From Zygnema cylindricum (Eukaryota > Streptophyta > Zygnematophyceae > Zygnematales > Zygnemataceae), in NCBI GenBank assembly GCA_037447655.1, contig JBBHKE010000288.1, positions 117,081-181,080 of the forward strand: a stretch of 64,000 nucleotides of DNA. The letters run 5' to 3'. Shown here piece by piece: positions 55,227 to 64,000 of this stretch. The stretch's first letter is position 1, and each line of letters begins with the position of its first letter. Below the pieces are notes generated by a model. That model had not been told where the DNA came from. It saw only the letters and a list, made by a program, of their open reading frames with translations, and searched no databases. Position numbers and translations under genes: made by a program.

Positions 55227-58200
55227 ATGGCGTCCTTCTCCTTTCGTCCGAATACGACAGAAGACAGTGTAGAGAGAGGAAGCTTCCCTGCATCTTCCAA
55301 AGTGGCGGGTGCTGACGTGGCAGTCCAGGAACTGAGGGAGTTGGTGGAGTGGCCGCAAAAATATGCCGAGGAAGCGAAAGCTTTGGGACTCAAGGTACAT
55401 TATAATACAGTACGCACGGAATGATACGAAACGTTTTAAATACAGTATATGCAATGTACGGACGGACTGAAATTGGATGGAATTAGAGGCAAGGGAATGA
55501 AAATAGAACATTGGGAAATAAAAGAGAAAAAAACGCAAAAATCAAAGGGATATCTTTAATTTTGATTGTGTTGTAAAAATGAAGGAAGTAGCAATAGAAA
55601 AAAAAAAAAAAAAAAAAAAAGAAGGAAAAAGAGATGGGATTTTTAACATTTGGCCTGCATTTATCTTTCGGCAATTTCTGCATAGATGTACTCTTGTTTC
55701 TTCTCTCTCTGCCTCTCTCTCTCTCTCTCCCTCTCCCTCTCCCTCTCTCTCTCCCTCTCCCTCTCCCTCTCCCTCTCCCTCTCCCTCTCCCTCTCTCTCT
55801 CCCTCTCCCTCTCCCTCTCCCTCTCCCTCTCCCTCTCCCTCTCTCTCTCTCTTATGCGCGTTCTTCCCTCCTCTCTTTTTCTCTCCTCTCCCCTTTGCCC
55901 CTCTCTCTCCCTCTTTCTCCCCCCCTTTCTATCACTCCATCTCCCTCTCTCTCTCTCCTCACCCTCTCCCTCCCTCCTCCCCTCTCTCTCCCTTTCTCGC
56001 CTCCCTCCCCTCCCTCTCTCTCTTCCTCTCCCTCTTTCCCTCTCTCTCCTCCCTTTCCTCCCTCCCTCTTCCCTTCCCCCTCACCCTCTTCTTCCCCTTC
56101 CTCTCCCTCTCCCTCTTTCCCTTTCCTTACCACCCTCCCTCTCTCTGTCTCTCCCCTCTCCCCCCCTTTACTTCTTTTTCCTTCTCTTTTTCTCCATCTC
56201 TTTCTCTCTCTCTCACTTTCTATCTCTTTCTCTCTCTCTCTCCTCTCCCCCTCACTCCCTTCCTTTCTCCCCACCCTCCCTCGCTCTCTCCCCCCCCCTC
56301 CCCCCTCTCTCTCCTCTCTCTCACTTTCTCTCTCCCTCTCCCTCTCCCTCTCCCTCTCCCTCTCCCTCTCCCTCTCTCTCTCTCCTGCTCCCCCCCAACT
56401 TTCTCTTTGTCTGTATCTCTCTCTCTCATTCTTCTTTTCCCCTCCTCTCTCTCCCTCTCTCTCCCCCCCTCTCTCTCACTCTCTCCCCACCCGCTCTCTC
56501 CCCCCCCCCCCCCCCCCCCCCTCCCGCCGTTTTCTCTTTCCCCTTTTCCCTCGGACAGTGGCCTCGAGGTCTTCTCCTTCACGGCCCCCCCGGCGTTGGG
56601 AAAGTGCGTTCAAATCCACACTATTTTCGGTGCGATTTTATTTATTTATTTAATTGTTTTTTTTCTTTCTCTCTCTCTCTCCCCCTCTCTCTCTTTTGTT
56701 CTTCTTTTCTAGGGCTTTTTCAACTTTGTTTTGAAGTCTTTGTTTAGGGCTTCCGAGGTTCTTTGAAAAGATTTATGGTTTTTAAAGGTTTTAGGGTTTC
56801 TGTTTTTGGTATGGTCCATCGATGTAGAAATTGGAATGAAAATCCACACTATTTTTTGTGTACAGTTTGTTCCCTCATTTTAGTCACCCCTCTTAGTGTG
56901 GACTGCATGATTTTTCGGTTTTGTAATATTGCTGTTTTTTTTCATTATAATCGTTCTTCTTTCGTTCTTTTATGTATATTTATAATGTTTTTCTTATCTT
57001 TTCTGCTTAAATATGCCAGTAGTGTGTACTGAGATTGTTCCCTTTGATTTTTTTTTTTTTTTTTTTCCTTTTTTTGGGGGTTCAGACACTTTTGGTTAAT
57101 GCAGTTGCCGAGGAATGTAACGCCCATTTGTACTCCATAAGGTGATTTTTGTTTTTTTGTTTTCATGTTTTTGGTATTTTTTTTCGTTCATTAATCGTAG
57201 ACGAGTCTTGATTGGTATGTATTATCCGTTACAAGAGTTTTTAGAGTTTTTTTTTTTTGTTAGTCAATTTTTTATGCAATTTATTTGGGTATGTTATTTA
57301 AGGATATTTAACCTTATTATCTTGTCCCATCTTCTGTTTGTCATCTCTCTCTCTTTTTTTTTTTTTTCTAAAGGTTCGTTTTTTTTTTTTTTTTTTTTCG
57401 GAAGGAAAATTTTGCAAAGGTTTTTATGACGTTTTTTAAAAATGTTTAAACTAGATGGGATCAATTTTTTTTTTGTTAAACTGTTTAAATAAAAAATAGA
57501 ACATTGTCTTCTAAGAGATGTCCGATTATGGAAAAGAAAAAAGAAAAAAGGAAAAAAGAAAAAAGAAAAAAGGAAAAAGAAAAAAGAAAAAAGAGGAATA
57601 AGAAAAAGAAAATAGAAAATAGAAAAAGAAAAAAAAAAAAGGTTGAAAAAAGAAAAAAGAGAAAAAAGGAAGTTATCAATCTCTCGCTCAAATGTAGAAA
57701 ATGTCTCGGCAAATGTGATAAGGAATTACATCTCTCGCCTTTACTAGTGTGGACCGACAACTGACCGTCTTTACCATAATTAAGTGTGGATTTTGTCACC
57801 TAAGTTTATAACTGTGTTTTCATTATTGTTATTGCTTATCAAGGAGGATTTTGGAGCTGTTTAGAAGTATTTTTGAGGGTCGATATTTTACATGTGAGTT
57901 TAATGTTTAGTTCTTGAACAGAAACAAACCATTTTTTTTAACGGGTTTTTTACTTCTACTTTTTAAATAGATTTATCGAGTACGGTTTAGACCAAATTTT
58001 TTACCATTACCTTATTTAATGTTCACATATTCCATGTTTGGCAAGAAACTTCCACGCCAGTTCAATAATTTTAGGAACTGTACTTGATCGATTAACTATA
58101 CAAACTTGGAACTTTTTAAGGGTTTTTGAACGCGTTTTTTAAGTTATCATTTTTTCTTTCTAATTGATGTTTAATATAGCCATGTTTGGACTAATCGTGG

Positions 58201-59948
58201 GTGAATTTGGTTGATATCATTGCTAATTCACTCCAATTTGGGTAAATTCTTCTGATTTTTTCACGCATAAGTTTTACATTTCACTCTATTTCATGTTTAT
58301 CACATCAGGAATTCTAGTTATTTCATCATCTTAAACGCCATAAAATAGAATTTGGTACCTTTAATGACTATAACTGTTAAACAATGAAATGAATGTTCTC
58401 ACCTTTGAAAAGCTAAAATTTTAAACCATAGAAAAAAAATATTACTATTAAAAACGAATGAAAATTCAAGCCAAAAAATAAATCTTGTGACCTTTAATAA
58501 AGATAAAATTTTAAACCTTAAAGTATACTCATCCCTTGCATAGTGTGGAAACTTTGCCACGAGGCATTAATTGTCTCGATGGACTAAAATTGCATGGATG
58601 AAAAAATTGTATTATAAATTGATTATCTCTACAAATATTATCGCTGAATTTTTGTTTTATTTTTTTTCGTTTTTTCTTCAAGGTATCAAAGTGAAAAATA
58701 GCATTATCTATCCGTAAATCGATTATGACTAGATGAATTAGAGCTCGATTCTTTTGGGTTTATAACGGTTTCTAAGTAAAAATGAATAGTATTTATCTTA
58801 AAATAACTACGACTATATGAATTATTGCTCTATTTTCTTTGGTTCTTACAAGTAACGAAGTCCTTTCCCCCCTTTTTTCGTTTTTTTATTTATTTTGGGG
58901 GCTGTCCTATATTAAAAGCTCAGTGCAGCGAGCACATGTGGGGGAGAGTGAGAGTTTTGGTTTTTGTTCTTTTTTTCCATTTTCCCCCTTTTTTTTATTA
59001 TTACTATTATTATTATTCTAATTATTATTTTGTGTTCCTTTTTTCTTTTTTTAGTGCGACGAGCATCATTGTGGCGCATGAGTGAGAGTTCTGGTTTTCA
59101 GATTCCCTCTTTTTGTTTTTATTAATAGTATTTTGTTTTCCTCTCTTTTTTTTTTTTCTTTTTTTAGTGCCACGAGCATCTTCGGGGCGCATGCGGGGGA
59201 GAGTGAGAGGCGTCTACGTGACACATTTGAGAAGGCGGCCATGGGGGGGAGGAGAGACGGACGACCCTCCATCATCTTTATCGACGAAATCGACACTCTT
59301 TGTCCGCGACGTGACGCACGGTACAGAAACATTTCTTCCCTTTTTTTTGCGTTTTTTCCCACTTTTTTGCCCTGGTATTTTTTTTGCTTTTTTTTTTGCC
59401 CCAGTTTTTTTATTTTTTTGCCCTAGTATTTTTTTTGCCCCAGATTTTTTTTTTTTTTTTGCCTTTTTTGTTTAGTGTCATTAATAAAAGGGGGGGTGGA
59501 GGGAAGGCAGGAGACAGCAGGAGGCGAGAGTGGCCGCCCAACTACTCACTCTCATGGACGGTACGGACAGGAGGGAGGGGAGGGAGAGGATGGCGGGGGG
59601 TGGAGGGAGGATTCTGGTGGTGGGAGCCACCAACCGGTCAGTCATACCTACACCCTTTCCCTCTCTCCCTCTCATTCTCTCTCTCCCTCTCGTTCTCCCT
59701 CTCTGTCTCGTTCTCCCTCTCTGTCTCATTCTCCCTCTCCTCTCTCCCTCATTCCCCTTCTGTTTCTCCCCCTCCCCCTCCCCTCCCCCTCCCTTTCCCC
59801 TTCCCATCCCCCACTCCCTCTCCTTCTCCTGTTTTCCTCCGTTTTTCCCCTCTACCCCTTCTATCCTTCCATCTTCTCCTTTCCCTCGGCTACAACACCC
59901 TCCCTCCATCCTTGCTGTCTCTCTCCTGGTCTCTCTCCTTCATTCTCC

Positions 59949-60025
<77 letters not shown>

Positions 60026-63000
60026 CCTCTCCCTCTCCCTCTCTCTCTCCATCATCTCTCACATCATAATCCATGCATCTAGGGCTCTGGCAAGACATTA
60101 AATGAACCTCTCCCTCTCCACCTTTCCCTGCATCCCTCTCTCTCCCTCCCCATCCCCCTCTTTCTCTCCCCTTTCCCTCCCTCCCGCCTTCCTGGTCTCC
60201 TTCCCGCTCTCCCTTTCTCCCCTCTCTCTGCCAGCTTCCCTCACTGTCTCCCACTCTTCTCTTCCTCTCTCTCACTCTCTCTCTTTCCTCCCCTCTCCTC
60301 TCTTCCCCCCTTTCTTTCCCTCCTCCCTGCCTCGGTCCTCCCTCCCTCTCCCTCTCCCTCCTCCCCCTCTCCCCCACTTTTCCTTCCATCCCCTTTTCCC
60401 TTCTTCCTCTCGCCCCCTTGCCGTCCCCTTCTCTTTCTTGCTCTCTCCTCTCTCACTCTCGCTTCTGCTCTCCCCCTTCTCTCTCTTTCCATCGCTCTCT
60501 CTCGCTTTCTCTCTCTCCCCCTCTCTCTCCCCCTCTCTCTGTCTCTCTCTCTTTCCCTCTCCCCTTCTCTCTCTCCTCCCTCTCTCCCTCCCTCTCCCTC
60601 TCTCTCCCCCCTCCGTCTCTCCCTCCTCCCCTCTATCTCTCTTCTCTCTCCCTCCCTCTCCCCCCCTTCGCTATCTCTCCCTCTCTCACTCGATCCCTCT
60701 CTCTCTCTCCTCCCTCTCTCCCTCTCTCTCCCTCCAGTCCCAATGCCATAGATCCTGCTCTCCGTCGCCCGGGAAGATTTGATCGCGAAATTTTCCTCAC
60801 AGTTCCCTCTGTGGCTGAGAGAACTCAAATTTTAAAGGTGATTTTGTTTGTACCCGGTATTAAAATTTTTCAAAAGAGCATAATTGTCTTTTTTCTCTCT
60901 TTCTCTCTCCCTCTCTTTCTCGCTCCCTCTCTCTCTCTCTTTCCCTCTCTCTCCCTCCCTCTCTCTCACTCTCTCTCGCTTTCTCCCTCCCTCTCTCGCT
61001 TTCTCCCTCCCTCTCTCTCTCTCCCTCTCGTTCCCGCTTTCTCTCCCTCTCTCTCGCTCCCCCCCTCTCTCCCTCCCTCTCTCTCTCATTACTCTCCTGC
61101 CTGTTTTTCTTTCAGTCGCCTCTGTGACAAAATTTACTTACTTTTAAAATTAATTTTCTTTGTACCCCATTTTGAAATGCGTTTAAAATGGAGATACTTC
61201 CTTCTACACTCTCTATTATACCCTCCCATAATTCTTACCTTTCCGACTTCACTATTTTGGCCTCCTCTCCTTATGCGATTATTTCCCATAAACTTTTTAA
61301 AACCGGCCCACCCTAATTATAGTGTACTTTTACAAAATTCGTACCTTTTGAATTTCTCTCCATTTTGGCCCCACTTTATCTCATCTCCTTCAAACTTCCC
61401 CAGTTCAAATCCATGCTAATTTCCGTACACTTCCGCAAAATAGTTACCTTCTCAGCTTCTTCACCCTTCCGACCTCCTCGCCTTATCCCATCTCCTTTGT
61501 CACTTCTCGATTCAAATCCACTCTAATTTTGATACCTTCTACAAAATTCTTCGTTCTCCAGCTCCTCAATCTGAATCCACTCTAATCTTTGTACACTATT
61601 ACAAAATTGCCTGTTTTCCGTTTTCCGTTTTCCGTTTTTCCAGCTTCACTCTCGGGGCCTTCCTTTAGGTGATGACGTGGACCTATCAGAAATCGCAAAA
61701 AAATGCAAAGGCTATGTGGGCGCGGACTTGGCAGCTCTTTGTCGTGAAGCTGCCATGCTGGCGCTGAGTCAGCATGGGGACCACTGCGCTGACTCAGCAT
61801 CACAAGCGACAAAAAAAGCCCTGAAAACGGAGGACTGCGTGAAGACGGAGGAAAATATGAAAGCGGAGGAAAATCTGGAAGCGGAGGAAAATATGAAAGT
61901 GGAGGAAATGGGGGAGGAGCGAGTAAAAACGGAGGATTTCATGAGAGCCATGGAAAGAGTCGGACCTTCCGTTGTAAGGGGAGCCACAACGGAACTGCCA
62001 GCTGTCACATGGGACGACATTGGAGGGCTTCATGATGTGAAGGTGGGTATTTTTGAGGCTTTGTTCAGTGTGGAATGAGGAAATTTAGTGTGGGTTTTTA
62101 TCGGTTTTGAATGTGGATTCGTATGAGGATTTTTTGTGTGTACTTCGATAGGGATTCTTAGTGTGGAGTCCGATGAGGGATTTTAATGTGTTTCTGTGAA
62201 AATTTTGTAGTGTGGATTTACAGTCATTGAGATAGCATCATCTGGGTTTTTGGCATTTTGTGGCTATTATTTTGATTTGTCGTCTAGTGTTGACTGAAAA
62301 TCTACGAGCTGAAATTTTGGGTAGTTTATAGTAGATATGCATTTGTACTGTTATTAATGTGGACAGTGGAAATTTGTGTGTAAAAAATGAGTATCTGCGA
62401 TTTGGAGACCTTTTACAGATAGGCGTTTAATGCCTACTTTTGGATTTGAGATCTCTCTCTCTCTCCCTCTCTTTCCCTCCCTCTCTCTCCCTCTCTCTTT
62501 CCCTCCCTCTCTCTCCCTCTCCTATTTTCCCCTCTTCCCTCTCCCTCCCTCCCCCCCTTCCTCTCTCCCACTCTCTCTCTAGTGTCATCCCATGAGGCTT
62601 TTAGAAACATTTGGGACTTTTTGAAACTTTTGGGACTTTCGAACTTTTGGGAATTAAAAAAAAAAGTCTGGGAATTTGGAATTAGGGAATTTGAGAAGAA
62701 GGTACTAAAGGCGGTCGAGTGGCCCATCCTTTATTCTGACGCTTTCCTTCGATTGGCCGTTCCACAAAATAGAGACTTCAAACCATTCGAGATGTTGTTA
62801 AGTTTGAGACTTTAGTGTAATGGTAATTCGAGAAAAGGAAATTCGTTGATTGGTGAAATTTGTTAATTTGTGAATCGGAGAAATTCGTGAATTTGTGAAT
62901 TTGCAAATTTTAAAATTTGGGAGTTTTTTGGGGAATTTCAGAAGCGGTTGCAGAAGGCGGTGGAGTGGCCCATCCTCCATTCTGACGCGTTCCAACGATT

Positions 63001-63111
63001 GGCTCTGGCGCCGCCACGTGGCGTCCTCCTCCACGGCCCGCCAGGATGCTCCAAAACCACTCTCGCCAAGGCCGCGGCCTCGGCTTCCAAAGCGACTTTT
63101 TTCACACTAAG
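55227..63111 (+). CDS. CDC48B: CDC48B-type AAA ATPase, exons 1-8 (3' end outside window)
   Basis: Exons by GT-AG signals and phase: 55227-55394, 56559-56603, 57086-57141, 59168-59320, 59511-59636, 60738-60837, 61644-62042 and 62942-63111; 1217 nt, about 405 codons. The ATG at 55227 has a strong context (gcgccATGGcg). First AAA domain: [16 protein letters not shown] (Walker A split by intron 2), [12 protein letters not shown], Walker B IIFIDEID with CPRRDAR, sensor GATNR, and arginine-finger region ALRRPGRFD. Next come [15 protein letters not shown], a linker with an acidic repeat, and VTWDDIGGL. Second [15 protein letters not shown], then Walker [15 protein letters not shown], cut off at FFTL. 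The GPPGCSKT variant and AHAGESE match Arabidopsis CDC48B from memory. Family role: hexameric ATP-driven protein unfolding. Exon 5's acceptor is the least certain. Confidence 0.92.
55700..56550 (+). repeat. Pyrimidine-rich tract in intron 1
   Basis: Almost pure C/T for about 850 bp, mostly CCCTCT and CTCTCT units, ending in a C run (about 56498-56521) shortly before the exon 2 acceptor. The long translations across it are low-complexity Ser/Leu/Pro and not genes. Confidence 0.95.
57503..57672 (+). repeat. Purine-rich GAAAA tract in intron 3
   Basis: About 170 bp of G/A with GAAAAAA-type units. It is the opposite strand bias to the other intron tracts of this gene. Noncoding. Confidence 0.85.
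58919..58954 (+). pseudogene. Exon 4 partial copy a (in intron 3)
   Basis: After a CAG, 'tgcagcgagca' then 'catgtgggggagagtgagag' matches the start of real exon 4 (59168-59202) with an ~11-bp deletion. It is out of frame and no donor is evident. Confidence 0.75.
59053..59088 (+). pseudogene. Exon 4 partial copy b (in intron 3)
   Basis: After a T-rich tract and TTTAG, 'tgcgacgagcatcattgtgg' then 'cgcatgagtgagag' matches the start of exon 4 with substitutions and a deletion. It lies only ~80 bp upstream of the real exon 4. Confidence 0.8.
59641..60736 (+). repeat. Pyrimidine-rich tract in intron 5
   Basis: About 1.1 kb of CT-rich sequence including a pure (CT)n run at about 59950-60013, ending at the exon 6 acceptor. 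Confidence 0.95.
60890..61115 (+). repeat. Pyrimidine-rich tract in intron 6
   Basis: CT-rich for about 220 bp at the upstream part of intron 6. The rest of this intron to 61643 is ordinary, with recurring 'ttcaaatccactctaatttt'-type phrases near 61395, 61512 and 61570. Confidence 0.9.
61796..61920 (+). repeat. In-frame repeat in exon 7 (acidic linker)
   Basis: About four copies of an 18-bp unit of type 'gaggaaaatatgaaagcg' encode [24 protein letters not shown] in the linker between the two AAA domains. The remembered Arabidopsis protein lacks it. Confidence 0.85.
62455..62580 (+). repeat. Pyrimidine-rich tract in intron 7
   Basis: CT-rich run, 125 bp, just upstream of the exon 8 partial copy. 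Confidence 0.9.
62696..62768 (+). pseudogene. Exon 8 partial copy (in intron 7)
   Basis: Encodes [22 protein letters not shown], clearly the first half of exon 8 ([22 protein letters not shown] at 62942). Similarity stops before the Walker A part. The base pair before it is GAG rather than CAG and no donor is visible, so it is probably not spliced in. Confidence 0.88.
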
Positions 63112-64000
63112 GTGAGAGACTTTTTCGTCCTTTTTTTATATATTTTTTGCCCCTTTTTCTTGACTTTTCTTCCTTTTTCTGGACTTTTTTGCCCGTGTTC
63201 ACGACTTTTTCGCTCTGTTTTTAGACTGTTTTCACATTTTTTTTACCTTTCTGCGCTTTTTTCAGGCTCGCTTGGCTGTTTTTTCGGCTTTTTTGGCCTC
63301 TTTTTCTAGTATATTCGCCCATTTTTATAACCTTTTTTCCCACTTTTTAGACTTTTTTGCCCTTAGCGTTTTCGTTTTTTGTCGTTATTTCTTGTGGGAT
63401 TTTGTCGTTTTGTCCTTTGTCTCATCTGGTTTTCTATTTTGTCGTTTTGTATCTGCTTTTGACCTTTTGTCCTTTTATTTGGTTTTTCACTTTCTGGTAA
63501 TTTTCTGGTTAAGCATCAGAATCCTCGTTTTGAATCAATTCTATTTTTTGGCTTTTGAGGTTAATGTGCATTTTGCCTCCTCGTTAATGGTGTTTATTTT
63601 CGTCCTTTTTTTTTTTTCTTTTTTCTAGTTTCAAATTTTTCGAGGATTCTTTTTCTTGGGACAAAACTTGTGCAATTTTATTAAAAATTTATGAATTTTG
63701 GGGATAACTGGTATAATGAGAATTGTTCAAAAGGAGAAAATCTACAAATGTATGTCAAAAACGAGTTTCTTGAGAGTAAAATTTTGGGGGAATAAAATGA
63801 AAACAAAATTGTACCCCAAAGTATGGGAAAAAGTGCCCTTTGACAACTTTTATAAATGTCAAAAAGGATAAAAACGCAAAACATCAAAACTTACGTCCTT
63901 TTTTTTTTTACTTCCAATCTTCCAGAATCATTTTTAGGGAATGGTCAGGAATGGCCGATAAAGTAAACATTCTTTCATGAAAAAAAAAAACAAAAAAAAA
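63112..64000 (+). other. Intron 8 of the ATPase gene (continues beyond window)
   Basis: Starts GTGAGA after exon 8. T-rich, with repeated 'gactttttt' phrases at 63117-63360. I found no exon encoding the expected pore-loop or Walker B region before the window ends. Confidence 0.6.

Noticed and set aside
55579-56747. Long open frames of 339-377 residues over the pyrimidine tracts of intron 1 (and similar ones at 59384-60101 and 60418-61419)
   Set aside because: They are Ser/Leu/Pro low-complexity translations of CT repeats, open in several frames at once, and lie in introns of the ATPase gene.

Overview
The window looks like repeat-rich nuclear DNA of a streptophyte (land plant or close algal relative). 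Three things point there. The one recognisable host gene, at the right end, is a CDC48B-type double-AAA ATPase with GT-AG introns. The mobile elements are plant-style Ty1/copia, hAT and small TIR elements. One copia element has the usual plant initiator-tRNA primer site. I cannot name the species. No rRNA, intact tRNA or CRISPR array was seen. A run of 10 N at 24733-24742 is an assembly gap.

Layout. 1-9 kb: mostly unassigned sequence, the exons of an unknown cysteine-rich gene (about 3.26-4.27 kb) and decayed copia pieces. 9.0-15.1 kb: Copia-1, minus strand, with LTRs and a TTAAT target duplication, inserted in an older copia relic. 15-24 kb: more copia relics, a PIF/Harbinger-like MITE with TTA flanks, and two exon-like segments (one proline-rich). 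25-34.6 kb: several copies of that MITE family, one split by Copia-2 (27.2-33.7 kb, plus strand, target duplication TTTAG). 34.8-37 kb: a copia fragment and a decayed hAT/DUF659 transposase. 37.6-53 kb: a deep nest. Small TIR elements (MITE-C) form the base. One of them holds an 11.8-kb hAT element (8-bp target duplication GCGATTAG). That hAT in turn holds a solo LTR, a second MITE type, a 50-bp minisatellite, and Copia-3 (43.4-49.6 kb, target duplication CGGAT), which cuts its transposase gene in two. 53-55 kb: small MITEs and the promoter side of the ATPase gene. 55.2-63.1 kb: eight exons of the CDC48B-like gene. It runs off the right edge inside its second AAA domain and has very pyrimidine-rich introns.

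Most notable points: (1) Copia-2 and Copia-3 carry a primer-binding site matching the anticodon arm of initiator tRNA-Met (half-tRNA priming as in Drosophila copia), while neighbouring Copia-1 uses the ordinary 3'-end site. In both elements the Gag ATG lies inside this primer site, opposite the CAU anticodon, and a second in-frame ATG is conserved 20 nt before the LTR end in all three LTR subfamilies. (2) These LTRs carry a degenerate tRNA-like segment with A- and B-box-like motifs, always antisense to the element. (3) The ATPase gene has partial copies of exon 4 (two) and exon 8 (one) in the introns just upstream of the real exons. None of the transposon open frames is intact.
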